From: Ruminococcus sp.
GTDB lineage: Bacteria; Bacillota; Clostridia; Oscillospirales; Acutalibacteraceae
Direction: 5' to 3'
Length of the DNA stretch: 10,286 nt
NCBI GenBank assembly: GCA_017380355.1
Contig: JAFOED010000162.1
Coordinates: forward strand, 1 to 10,286
Shown here piece after piece: positions 1-6,636 of this stretch. The position numbers and the translations under genes were made by a program. The notes below the pieces were generated by a model. The model had not been told where the DNA came from. It was given only the letters and a program-made list of their open reading frames with translations, and did not search any database. The first letter of the stretch is position 1. Every line of letters starts with the position of its first letter.

Positions 1-575
1 ATAGCGCAAACTTCCTCAGCCTGGTCAGCAGTAGCTGTAAGACCTGTACCGATAGCCCATACTGGCTCGTAAGCGATAACGATTTTTGAAAGCTCTTCAG
101 CTGTAACGCCCTGGAGTGCTACCTTTGTCTGGAGAGAAACTATCTCAGCTGTGATGCCCTGCTCACGCTCTGATAAAAGCTCACCAACACAGAGGATAAC
201 TGTTAAACCAGCGTCGAGTGCAGCTCTTACTCTCTTGTTAACAGTAACGTCTGTCTCGCCGAAGTACTGTCTGCGCTCTGAGTGACCGATGATAACATAC
301 TCGATACCCATAGCCTTGAGCATATCAGCAGAAATCTCGCCTGTGAAAGCGCCGCTCTTCTCCCAGTGGCAGTTCTCAGCACCGATTTTAACGTTTGTGC
401 CAGCTGTTGCGTCTAAAGCTGTCTGTAAGTCAACATATGGAACGCAAGCGATAACGTCGCAGTCAGCGTCCTTAACGAGTGGTGTGATCTGTGAAAGAAG
501 CTCTTTAGCTTCAGCTGGTGTCTTATTCATTTTCCAGTTGCCGGCAATAATAGCCTTTCTAACTGCTTTGTTCAT
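1..575 (-). CDS. tpiA: Triosephosphate isomerase, C-terminus cut by window edge
   Basis: Interconverts dihydroxyacetone phosphate and glyceraldehyde 3-phosphate in cytosolic glycolysis. The minus strand reads 191 codons without a stop from an ATG at 575 to the left edge. GNWKMN is at residues 12-17 with catalytic Lys15, IIGHSERR at 95-102 with the electrophilic His98, and YEPVWAIGTG at 169-178 with the catalytic base Glu170. The family is about 250 residues, so roughly 60 are missing, including the phosphate-binding C-terminal loops. The start is fixed by an AGAGGT ribosome site (583-588) seven bases upstream. The gene follows pgk by 77 bases with no promoter visible between them, so the two are probably co-transcribed. 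Identification is secure from the motifs. Confidence 0.97.
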   Translation of the reverse strand, partial: MNKAVRKAIIAGNWKMNKTPAEAKELLSQITPLVKDADCDVIACVPYVDLQTALDATAGTNVKIGAENCHWEKSGAFTGEISADMLKAMGIEYVIIGHSERRQYFGETDVTVNKRVRAALDAGLTVILCVGELLSEREQGITAEIVSLQTKVALQGVTAEELSKIVIAYEPVWAIGTGLTATADQAEEVCA

Positions 576-582
576 AGTAATT

Positions 583-588
583 ACCTCT
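583..588 (-). promoter_or_regulatory. Ribosome binding site of tpiA
   Basis: AGAGGT on the minus strand, seven bases before the ATG. It fixes the start of the edge-truncated tpiA. Confidence 0.8.
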
Positions 589-616
589 TATCTGAATTTA
601 TTTTTATCAAATTGAA

Positions 617-636
617 GGGCGGAACAAAGTCCGCCC
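617..636 (-). other. Hairpin between pgk and tpiA (attenuator or processing stem)
   Basis: A perfect 7-bp GC-rich inverted repeat (GGGCGGA / TCCGCCC, 6-base loop) lies in the 77-base gap downstream of the pgk stop. On the minus strand it is followed by TTCAATTTGAT rather than a T-run, so it is a poor intrinsic terminator. A partial terminator or an RNase-processing or stabilising stem that tunes pgk against tpiA is more likely; this role is inference. Confidence 0.5.
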
Positions 637-652
637 CTGAAATTTTAATTAA

Positions 653-1861
653 TTATTTGTCGCCGATAGCAGCGATACCTGGGAGAACTTTACCCTCGAG
701 GTACTCGAGTGATGCGCCACCACCAGTAGAGATGTGGCTCATCTTGTCAGCAAAGCCGAGGTTGATAACAGCAGCAGCAGAGTCACCGCCACCGATGATT
801 GTTGTAGCGTCTGTCTCAGCTAAAGCCTTAGCAACAGCGATTGTACCTGCTGCAAAGCATGGGTTCTCAGAAACGCCCATAGGACCGTTCCAAACAACAG
901 TCTTAGCGCTCTTTACAGCGTTAGCGTACATCTCAGCTGTCTTTGGACCGATGTCAAGACCTTCGAGGTCAGCAGGAATAGCTTCTGCTGGGTGAACTTC
1001 TGTCTCAACAGGAGCGTCGATTGGATCTGGGAAATCCTTTGTGCATACGCAGTCAACAGGGAGTAAGAGCTCTTTGCCGAGTTCCTTAGCCTTGTTGATC
1101 ATCTCAAGGCAGTAGTCGAGCTTTGTATCGTCAACGAGTGACTTACCAACTTCCTTACCTAAAGCCTTAGCGAATGTGTATGACATACCGCCACCGATGA
1201 TGAGTGTGTCGCACTTGTCGAGGAGGTTAGAGATAACATTAAGTTTATCAGCAACCTTAGCGCCGCCCAAGATAGCAACGAATGGTCTTACAGGAGCTTC
1301 TACAGCGTTACCGAGGTAGTCGATTTCCTTCTGCATGAGGTAACCAACAGCTGTCTCTTTGATGTGCTCTGTAACACCTACAGTTGAGCAGTGTGCTCTA
1401 TGTGAAGAACCGAAAGCGTCCATAACGAAGCAGTCAGCTAATGAAGCAAGCTCACTCTTAAATGGCTCGAGGTTCTTTGTTTCTTCTTTTCTGAAACGTG
1501 TGTTCTGAAGGAGAACAACGTCGCCGTCTTTCATATTAGCAACAGCAGCCTTAGCGTTCTCGCCAACAACCTCGTCGTCGTTAGCAAAAACAACCTCTTT
1601 GCCTAAAAGCTCAGAGAGTCTAACAGCAACAGGAGCTAAAGAGAACTTCTCTTCAGGACCGTTCTTTGGCTTACCTAAATGTGAGCAAAGGATGAGCTTA
1701 CCACCGTCAGCTAAGATCTTTTTGATTGTATCTAAAGCTGCAGTGATTCTGTTATCGTTTGTGATAACGCCGTCCTTTAATGGTACGTTGAAGTCGCAAC
1801 GGCAAAGTACTCTTTTACCGCTGAAGTTGATGTCGTCAACAGTGTACTTGTTGAGTTTCAT
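653..1861 (-). CDS. pgk: Phosphoglycerate kinase
   Basis: Transfers phosphate from 1,3-bisphosphoglycerate to ADP in cytosolic glycolysis, giving ATP and 3-phosphoglycerate. At 402 residues it matches bacterial family length. Visible motifs in order: RCDFNVPLK (21-29, the PGK signature), HLGKP (61-65), DAFGSSHR (148-155), GGAKVADKL (199-207, hinge and nucleotide side), WNGPMGVSE (324-332), GGGDSAAAV (357-365) and STGGGASLE (378-386). The ATG at 1861 is preceded by GAAAGGAAG (1870-1878) about eight bases away. It is the first gene of the predicted pgk-tpiA unit, with a sigma-A-like promoter about 60 bases upstream of the start. No gap gene is visible next to it. Nothing looks abnormal in the protein. 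Confidence 0.98.
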   Translation of the reverse strand: MKLNKYTVDDINFSGKRVLCRCDFNVPLKDGVITNDNRITAALDTIKKILADGGKLILCSHLGKPKNGPEEKFSLAPVAVRLSELLGKEVVFANDDEVVGENAKAAVANMKDGDVVLLQNTRFRKEETKNLEPFKSELASLADCFVMDAFGSSHRAHCSTVGVTEHIKETAVGYLMQKEIDYLGNAVEAPVRPFVAILGGAKVADKLNVISNLLDKCDTLIIGGGMSYTFAKALGKEVGKSLVDDTKLDYCLEMINKAKELGKELLLPVDCVCTKDFPDPIDAPVETEVHPAEAIPADLEGLDIGPKTAEMYANAVKSAKTVVWNGPMGVSENPCFAAGTIAVAKALAETDATTIIGGGDSAAAVINLGFADKMSHISTGGGASLEYLEGKVLPGIAAIGDK

Positions 1862-1928
1862 AAGAATTACTTCCTTTCAGAATGATGTTGAAAATTGGTA
1901 TAAAATAATGCCAAATTTTTACACGTTA

Positions 1929-1958
1929 ATTATATAACAAATTAAGGTGTGTTTTCAA
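1929..1958 (-). promoter_or_regulatory. Sigma-A type promoter of pgk-tpiA
   Basis: On the minus strand, a TTGAAA -35 box (1953-1958), an 18-base spacer and a perfect TATAAT -10 box (1929-1934). Transcription would start near 1922 and leave a leader of about 60 bases before the pgk ATG. Confidence 0.6.
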
Positions 1959-2011
1959 TAGTCAAAAACACTAATATTTTGCCCATAATTTCATACAATT
2001 ATATCATAAAA

Positions 2012-2040
2012 ATTGCTTTAAAACCGCAGATTAAAGCGAT
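2012..2040 (-). terminator. Weak intrinsic terminator after trmL
   Basis: Starting about 14 bases past the trmL stop, the minus strand has GCTTTAA, a 9-base loop and TTAAAGC (2015-2037), then AATTTTTA. The stem is short and AU-rich, so some readthrough toward pgk is possible. Confidence 0.45.
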
Positions 2041-2053
2041 ATTTCTAAACTTA

Positions 2054-2551
2054 TTACCATGTGTGGTTGTGAAGCTGTCCCGTTTCTAAAAGCGACGGGT
2101 AATCCCACTGACGCAAAACTTCGTACGTAGCTATAGCTACAGCGTTAGAAAGGTTTAGTGAGCGAGCTTCTTCTATCATCGGAATACGCACACAGCTTTC
2201 GCGGTTTTTAAGCAGTAATTCTTCAGGTAAACCCTTTGTTTCTTTACCAAAAACGAGAAAAGCTTTGTCAGGATACTCTACATCCGAATGGCGGTGAAGC
2301 GCCTTTGTCGTGAAGTAGAAAAACTGCGCGCCTTCGTTTTTCTCAAAAAACTCGTCGATGTTTTCGTAGTATGTGATGTCGAGATACTGCCAGTAGTCAA
2401 GACCCGCGCGCTTTAAGTGTTTGTCGTTTATTTCAAACCCGAAAGGTTTAACGAGATGGAGTCTCGCTCCTGTCGCAGCACAAGTACGCGAAATATTACC
2501 CGTATTCTGTGGGATTTCAGGCTCGATAAGTACAATATTTAATTCTGCCAA
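2054..2551 (-). CDS. trmL: tRNA (cytidine/uridine-2'-O-)-methyltransferase TrmL, SPOUT family
   Basis: Methylates the 2'-O of the wobble nucleotide 34 in certain tRNA-Leu species, using S-adenosylmethionine, in the cytosol. The 165-residue length fits this minimal SPOUT family. PEIPQNTGNISR (11-22) is the N-terminal signature, FGKETKGLP (101-109) the first knot motif, and RIPM (122-125) with RSLNLSNAVAI (130-140) form the SAM-binding trefoil knot. The start is a TTG at 2549-2551, supported by AGAGGTGAT (2557-2565) just upstream and by the family N-terminus beginning a few residues before PEIPQNTG. It is divergent from the small plus-strand gene at 2626. TrmL is the best name; a broader TrmH-like 2'-O-methyltransferase label would be the cautious alternative. 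Confidence 0.93.
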   Translation of the reverse strand: MAELNIVLIEPEIPQNTGNISRTCAATGARLHLVKPFGFEINDKHLKRAGLDYWQYLDITYYENIDEFFEKNEGAQFFYFTTKALHRHSDVEYPDKAFLVFGKETKGLPEELLLKNRESCVRIPMIEEARSLNLSNAVAIATYEVLRQWDYPSLLETGQLHNHTW

Positions 2552-2556
2552 AAGTT

Positions 2557-2565
2557 ATCACCTCT
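2557..2565 (-). promoter_or_regulatory. Ribosome binding site selecting the TTG start of trmL
   Basis: AGAGGTGAT on the minus strand is a near-perfect Shine-Dalgarno match five bases before TTG. It argues that this non-ATG codon is the true start. Confidence 0.75.
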
Positions 2566-2570
2566 AACTT

Positions 2571-2599
2571 ATTTTAAAATGGAGATACTGTTATTGCAA
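2571..2599 (-). promoter_or_regulatory. Candidate promoter of trmL
   Basis: TTGCAA (2594-2599), a 17-base spacer and TAAAAT (2571-2576) on the minus strand. The start point would fall near 2564, giving a leader of only about a dozen bases that begins at the ribosome site. The short leader lowers confidence. Confidence 0.35.
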
Positions 2600-2625
2600 G
2601 TCTTTTTTTAAAAGGAGTGAAAATA

Positions 2626-2811
2626 ATGGCACAAGGTAATTTTATGGGCATCATGAAAGGCGTAGCTTTCGGTATGGCATCAGGTATGGTCGCAGGCTAT
2701 GTAGGCAAGAAGATGCTCGATGACGGCAAAAAAGGTATGCGAAAAAAAGCAAACCGCGCGATAGACACGATGGAAAACATCGCTTCAACCGCAAAATATA
2801 TCTTCAGATAA
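2626..2811 (+). CDS. Small glycine-rich, YtxH-like protein (61 aa)
   Basis: I do not recognise an exact family. The 61-residue product has an N-terminal half with glycines at short intervals (GIMKGVAFGMASGMVAGYVG, about 8-27), resembling a glycine-zipper or weak membrane-associating helix. The second half is basic (KKMLDDGKKGMRKKANRA) and ends in an amphipathic stretch. This layout recalls the YtxH-type small envelope or stress proteins of Firmicutes, but the similarity is from memory and pattern only. The ATG at 2626 is chosen because AAAGGAG (2611-2617) lies eight bases upstream; a GTG nine bases earlier overlaps that ribosome site and is rejected. The gene is a single unit, divergent from trmL, with its own strong terminator. 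Confidence 0.8.
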   Translation: MAQGNFMGIMKGVAFGMASGMVAGYVGKKMLDDGKKGMRKKANRAIDTMENIASTAKYIFR

Positions 2812-2813
2812 TA

Positions 2814-2845
2814 AAAGCGCACCGTGCAAACACACGGTGCGTTTT
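2814..2845 (+). terminator. Intrinsic terminator of the small glycine-rich gene
   Basis: A 9-bp GC-rich stem, CGCACCGTG / CACGGTGCG (2818-2826 and 2833-2841), with a 6-base loop. It is followed by TTTT and preceded by AAAA, and begins a few bases after the stop codon. Confidence 0.85.
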
Positions 2846-2867
2846 GACTACATTTCATATAAAAGCA

Positions 2868-2896
2868 AAACACCCGAGGGTAAACCTCGGGTGTTT
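2868..2896 (-). terminator. Intrinsic terminator of the EF-G-like gene
   Basis: A 9-bp stem, CACCCGAGG / CCTCGGGTG (2871-2879 and 2885-2893), with a 5-base loop, extended by A-T pairs. On the minus strand it is followed by TTTTGCTTTT. It lies 36 bases past the stop at 2932. The symmetric AAA/TTT flanks may let it also stop readthrough from the convergent small gene. Confidence 0.8.
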
Positions 2897-2931
2897 CTAT
2901 AGGAAATTAATTGCTTAACTATTATTCTATA

Positions 2932-5007
2932 TTATTCCTCAGCGTGAGCCTTGGCTTCTTCGATAACCTTTGAAGCTACCTGAGCAGGAGCGTCTTCATA
3001 ACGCTCGAACTCAAAACTGAACGAGCCTCTGCCCTGTGTTACCTGGCGCATATAAACGGAGAAGTCAGCCATCTCAGCCATAGGAACTTCAGCCTCAACG
3101 ATCTGCATACCGTCTTCGCCTACGTTCATACCAAGCACTCTACCACGACGCTTATTAACTTCGCCCATGATATCGCCCATGTTAGCATCAGGAACGTTAG
3201 CCTTTAATGCACCGATAGGCTCTAAGAGTGTAGGTTTAGCCTGTGGGATACCGTTCTTGAACGCAATCTGAGCTGCCATCTTGAACGCCATTTCGTTAGA
3301 GTCAACAGGGTGAGAAGAACCATCGTGGAGGATAGCCTTAACACCAACTACAGGATAACCAGCTAAAGGACCCTTCTTGATAGAATCTCTGAGACCCTTT
3401 TCAACTGCAGGATAGAACTGCTTTGGAACAGAACCACCGACAACCTGAACTTCGAACTCGAGAGAATCACAGTCGCAAGGCTCAAATTTAATCCAAACGT
3501 CACCGAACTGACCAGAACCACCGGACTGCTTCTTGTGACGACCCTGTACGTCTGCTGTAGAACGGATAGTCTCACGATATGCAACCTTAGGCTGTTTAAG
3601 TTCAACTTCTACGTTAAATTTATTCTTAAGCTTAGAAACAACAACGTCTAAGTGCTGTTCACCCATACCTGAAACAACCATTTCTTTTGTTTCAGAGTTG
3701 TTTACGAATTTGATAGTAGGATCTTCTTCTGCAAGACGAACGAGACCCTGAGCAACCTTGTCTTCCTCGCCCTTCTTCTTTGGATACATAGCCATTGAGA
3801 ATGATGGAGCTGGGTAATCAACGCCGTCTAAGATAACTCTTCTGGTAGGAGCACAGAGTGTGTCGCCTGTAATAGTAGACTGAAGTTTCGGAATAGCACC
3901 GATGTCACCTGCGCCAACGTAAGCTGCGTCTTCCTGCTTCTTACCCTTAACGGTGAGAACCTTTGTGATACGCTCTTCTTTACCTGTACGCATATTAACA
4001 AGCGGAGTTTCAGTAGAAACCTTACCGGATACAACCTTGAAGTATGAGAGCTTACCTACGAATGGGTCAGCAACAGTTTTGAATACAATCGCAGCAGCAG
4101 CGCCAGCCTCGTTAACTGTGATATCAACAGGGTCGCCGTTAACGTCAACAGCAACCTCAGCGCCTTTATCAGCAGCTGTAGGAGCAAGCCATGAAAGTGA
4201 GTTCATAAACTGCTCAATACCGAATGTAGAGTGAGCGTCACCACAGAATACAGGACACAGAGAACCGTCTTTTACACCCTGTGATACGCCGAGGATGATT
4301 TCTTCAGGAGTGAACTCTTCGCCCATGAAGAACTTCTCCATAAGCTCCTCTGAAGTCTCAGCAACAGCTTCTTTGATAGCTTCTCTTAATCCTTCGAGTC
4401 TGTCGCCCATCTCAGGTAAGATGTCGGATGGAGTAGCGTTACCTGTCTTGTCGTAAGTATAAGCCTTATACTCAAAGAGGTTGATATATGTATTAGCCTG
4501 ACCGTTCTCGATATGAGGAACGATAACAGGACAAACAGATGGACCAAATGTAGCTTTTAAGTCCTCGAGTACGCGGTAGAAACGAGCGTCCTCGTCACAT
4601 ACACCGTTAACGAAGAACAGCTTTGTAAGACCTGCTTTTGTAGCAGCTTTAACAGCTTTTTCTGTACCAACGTTTACGCCGTCTTTAGCAGAAACTACGA
4701 TCATAGCAGTCTCAGCAGCACGGAAACCTTCGCAGATACCGCCTTCGAAGTCGAAAAGACCAGGTGTGTCGATAAGGTTAATCTTCATATTCTTCCACTC
4801 AACAGGAGCAACTGCTGTGAGGACAGAAACCTTTCTCTTTATTTCTTCAGCGTCGTAGTCGAGCATTGTGTTACCGTCAGCGATTCTGCCTAAACGGTCA
4901 GAAGCCTTAGAGAGGTACAGCATAGCTTCAGCAACAGATGTCTTACCTGCGCCCGAGTGACCTGCCATTGCAATATTCAAGATGTGTTTTGCGTCATATT
5001 GTTTCAT
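2932..5007 (-). CDS. EF-G-like translational GTPase (EF-G II / FusA2-type paralog)
   Basis: A 691-residue protein with full EF-G domain order: G domain (about 8-285), domain II (about 305-390), III (about 400-475), IV (about 480-595) and V (about 600-685). The P-loop is GHSGAGKTS (16-24) instead of AHIDAGKTT. G3 is DTPGL (80-84), without the catalytic His of the DTPGH motif. G4 aligns as FVNGVCDEDARF where EF-G has FVNKMDRE, so the Lys and Asp of NKxD are Gly135 and Cys137. Domain IV keeps GRHKKQSGGSGQFG (489-502) and HDGSSHPVDS (561-570), the region that enters the ribosomal A site. The ATG at 5007 is chosen over an in-frame GTG at 5088 because AAAGGAGTT (5017-5025) lies nine bases upstream. 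It stands alone, away from any rpsL-rpsG-tufA cluster. The role is unknown; ribosome binding is likely and guanine-nucleotide turnover may be altered. Confidence 0.88.
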   Translation of the reverse strand: MKQYDAKHILNIAMAGHSGAGKTSVAEAMLYLSKASDRLGRIADGNTMLDYDAEEIKRKVSVLTAVAPVEWKNMKINLIDTPGLFDFEGGICEGFRAAETAMIVVSAKDGVNVGTEKAVKAATKAGLTKLFFVNGVCDEDARFYRVLEDLKATFGPSVCPVIVPHIENGQANTYINLFEYKAYTYDKTGNATPSDILPEMGDRLEGLREAIKEAVAETSEELMEKFFMGEEFTPEEIILGVSQGVKDGSLCPVFCGDAHSTFGIEQFMNSLSWLAPTAADKGAEVAVDVNGDPVDITVNEAGAAAAIVFKTVADPFVGKLSYFKVVSGKVSTETPLVNMRTGKEERITKVLTVKGKKQEDAAYVGAGDIGAIPKLQSTITGDTLCAPTRRVILDGVDYPAPSFSMAMYPKKKGEEDKVAQGLVRLAEEDPTIKFVNNSETKEMVVSGMGEQHLDVVVSKLKNKFNVEVELKQPKVAYRETIRSTADVQGRHKKQSGGSGQFGDVWIKFEPCDCDSLEFEVQVVGGSVPKQFYPAVEKGLRDSIKKGPLAGYPVVGVKAILHDGSSHPVDSNEMAFKMAAQIAFKNGIPQAKPTLLEPIGALKANVPDANMGDIMGEVNKRRGRVLGMNVGEDGMQIVEAEVPMAEMADFSVYMRQVTQGRGSFSFEFERYEDAPAQVASKVIEEAKAHAEE

Positions 5008-5016
5008 AGTGAAAAC

Positions 5017-5025
5017 AACTCCTTT
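5017..5025 (-). promoter_or_regulatory. Ribosome binding site deciding the EF-G-like start
   Basis: AAAGGAGTT on the minus strand, nine bases before the ATG at 5007. It rules against the upstream in-frame GTG at 5088, which lies at the predicted transcript 5' end. Confidence 0.85.
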
Positions 5026-5038
5026 CGATGTAAAACTG

Positions 5039-5085
5039 CAATTGTGGATGATTTTTCGGTCATTTTTCACAATTGAGCTTGTGAA
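5039..5085 (-). other. Leader with two mutually exclusive hairpins
   Basis: In the predicted 5' leader of the EF-G-like gene, TTCACAA and TTGTGAA (5079-5085 and 5066-5072) form a 7-bp stem with a 6-base loop. The same segment also sits in a longer structure: CAATTGTG (5068-5075) pairs with CACAATTG (5039-5046), with an inner ATGA/TCAT pairing (5060-5063 and 5048-5051). The two folds share 5068-5072 and cannot coexist. It matches no riboswitch I recognise. Confidence 0.45.
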
Positions 5086-5094
5086 CACCTTATA

Positions 5095-5123
5095 ATTATA
5101 TTACAAATGGACAAAATATACAA
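5095..5123 (-). promoter_or_regulatory. Promoter of the EF-G-like gene
   Basis: On the minus strand, a perfect TATAAT (5095-5100) stands 17 bases from a weak TTGTAT -35 box (5118-5123). The start point would be near 5088, giving a leader of about 80 bases. Confidence 0.5.
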
Positions 5124-5241
5124 TAAAAATGATATTAGAGCACAAAAGTTTGACCCATTGAATAAGAAAGCACACACCTGTTTGTGCAAGTTTTACAAGG
5201 CTATGTACAAATGATACAAATTAAGCTCTGTTTTATAATGC

Positions 5242-5281
5242 AAAAAAGACAGCGAATTTTTATCTTCGCTGTCCTTTTTTT
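5242..5281 (-). terminator. Bidirectional intrinsic terminator after the hydrolase gene
   Basis: A 9-bp stem, GACAGCGAA / TTCGCTGTC (5248-5256 and 5265-5273), with an 8-base loop. It is flanked by six A (5242-5247, the U-tract on the minus strand) and seven T (5275-5281, the U-tract on the plus strand). It lies 22 bases past the hydrolase stop and closes that operon. Confidence 0.85.
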
Positions 5282-5295
5282 ATTTTAACTATTAT

Positions 5296-6231
5296 TTATT
5301 TTGTGTACTTTGTAAAAAACGCTTCGGTGATTTCTCTGTACCTCTCCTTGTCAGAAAAAAAGCTGATTCCGTGTCCGGCATCTGGAAAAGTATAACGAGT
5401 CACAAGCTTATCGTTTGCTTTTCTTATCTCGTCACTCATCTCACACGGCACGTATCGGTCGTCCTCACCGTGCAGAATCAGCACAGGGATTTTCGCACTT
5501 TTCACAGCTTCGGCACAGGTTTTTGTGTTAACGTCGAAGTGACCGAAAATTTTAGCCGCAATATAGATAAACGGATACGCAAGCTTTTTGCTTATTCCCA
5601 TATCTTTGCTAGCGACCGTAAGCAAAATATCTTTCGGTGCGTTATACGGACAATCCGCGACAACACCTGTCACGTTTTTCGGTAAATCGAGGGACGTCGC
5701 CATAATGACAGACGCAGCACCCATCGACACTCCGTAGAGGATGATTTTTGTATCTTCACCAAATCTGTCAGCACCATACTGCGCCCACGAGAGCACGTCG
5801 CGGTGCTCTTTTATACCCATTGTGATGGTTTTGCCCTCACTTTTGCCCTGACCTCGCTGGTCAATTAAAATGAGGTTGTGACCGCGTGTAAGACTCTCGC
5901 TCGCACCAACGCAGAAATCTCGCAGAGCAGTCGCTCTGTATCCGTGAAAACCGATGTTAAGCGGAGCACCATCTTTATAATGATAGTATCGTCCGTGTAA
6001 TCTGAGCCCATCAAACGACGTAATGTAAACATCCTCATATTCTCTTTTTTCGAGCGTTTTTATAAGCTCTATCATCTCTTCTTTGTGTGGCTCGTACTGG
6101 TCACCCGAGGGGATAGCGTAGATATCGTCCTGACCCTTTTTTCGTGAGTAAAAAGCCACTCTGTATACATAATACACGAGCACAAAAAACGCAATTATTA
6201 AAAACAAAACAGAAAGTGCTATATACAACAT
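5296..6231 (-). CDS. Membrane-anchored alpha/beta hydrolase
   Basis: A 311-residue serine hydrolase. Residues 3-22 form a single hydrophobic segment followed by YSRKK, an N-in anchor that leaves the catalytic domain outside the membrane. The fold is shown by FHGYRA (95-100, oxyanion region), DQRGQGKSEG (124-133), the nucleophile elbow GVSMGA (167-172, Ser169), GEDDRYV (255-261, Asp257 or Asp258) and DAGHG (284-288, His287). This is the layout of the BAAT/YqkD-like or Ndr-type alpha/beta hydrolases annotated as esterases or peptidases; the substrate cannot be told. The ATG at 6231 has a close GGTGAG site (6234-6239). It is last in a four-gene minus-strand run, 45 bases after the MmcQ-like gene, with a strong terminator behind it. 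Confidence 0.88.
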   Translation of the reverse strand: MLYIALSVLFLIIAFFVLVYYVYRVAFYSRKKGQDDIYAIPSGDQYEPHKEEMIELIKTLEKREYEDVYITSFDGLRLHGRYYHYKDGAPLNIGFHGYRATALRDFCVGASESLTRGHNLILIDQRGQGKSEGKTITMGIKEHRDVLSWAQYGADRFGEDTKIILYGVSMGAASVIMATSLDLPKNVTGVVADCPYNAPKDILLTVASKDMGISKKLAYPFIYIAAKIFGHFDVNTKTCAEAVKSAKIPVLILHGEDDRYVPCEMSDEIRKANDKLVTRYTFPDAGHGISFFSDKERYREITEAFFTKYTK

Positions 6232-6276
6232 AACTCACCAAATATAAAAGATAGAAATATTCTACCCACAAAAGTG

Positions 6277-6630
6277 TTACTTAACCAGAGAATAGCTACA
6301 ACAAATCGCAGAAAAAACCTCGTCATCAGACAGTGTTCCATCTAGTATCAGCGTACACCAGTGCTTTTTGTTCATATGATACGCTGGAAAATAACCTTTA
6401 TGGTCGACAAGTAACGCTACATCGTTTGGGTTAAGTTTTACATTAAGAACAGCGACTTTCTCGTCGCTTTTGAGCCCTAGTTTACTGCGCGAAATATTCA
6501 TCACTACAGCATACCACTTTTTACGCTTTCCTTTTCGAAAAACCGCCGTATCTGACGTTTCAAAAAGATACTCAGGCTTATCTGAGTATTCGCGTGTGAT
6601 AAAATCCATTATCCTCTCAGATTGATTCAT
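6277..6630 (-). CDS. MmcQ/YjbR family protein
   Basis: A 117-residue protein of the MmcQ/YjbR family (CyaY-like fold), a widespread DNA-binding or hypothetical family of unsettled role. The recognisable features are KKWYAVVMNISRSKLGL (37-53), the LNVKLNP stretch (62-68) and the core YFPAYHMNKKHWCTLILDG (79-97), with the family's AYHMNKxHW signature. The ATG at 6630 has no convincing ribosome site, but it lies only six bases past the stop of the lipoprotein-like gene, so translational coupling is likely. A second ATG (codon 8) follows GAGAGG by three bases and is a possible alternative. The first start fits the usual family N-terminus better. Confidence 0.88.
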   Translation of the reverse strand: MNQSERIMDFITREYSDKPEYLFETSDTAVFRKGKRKKWYAVVMNISRSKLGLKSDEKVAVLNVKLNPNDVALLVDHKGYFPAYHMNKKHWCTLILDGTLSDDEVFSAICCSYSLVK

Positions 6631-6636
6631 AGCCGT

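Noticed and set aside
289..995. Plus-strand reading frames of about 108 and 127 codons opposite tpiA and pgk
   Set aside because: They are antisense shadows of strongly conserved genes, with low-complexity composition and no ribosome sites.
2617..2625. GTG start nine bases upstream of the small glycine-rich gene
   Set aside because: The GTG is part of the AAAGGAGTG ribosome site itself.
3363..4234. Short frames inside the EF-G-like gene on both strands
   Set aside because: They are out-of-frame shadows of a gene with clear family motifs throughout.
5008..5088. In-frame GTG extension of the EF-G-like protein by 27 residues
   Set aside because: The extension lies in the predicted leader, has no ribosome site and does not resemble an EF-G N-terminus, whereas the ATG at 5007 has an ideal one.
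5140..5187. Inverted repeat GCACAAA / TTTGTGC upstream of the EF-G-like promoter
   Set aside because: The loop is 34 bases with no T-run, and an alternative shorter pairing exists; too weak to call an operator or RNA.
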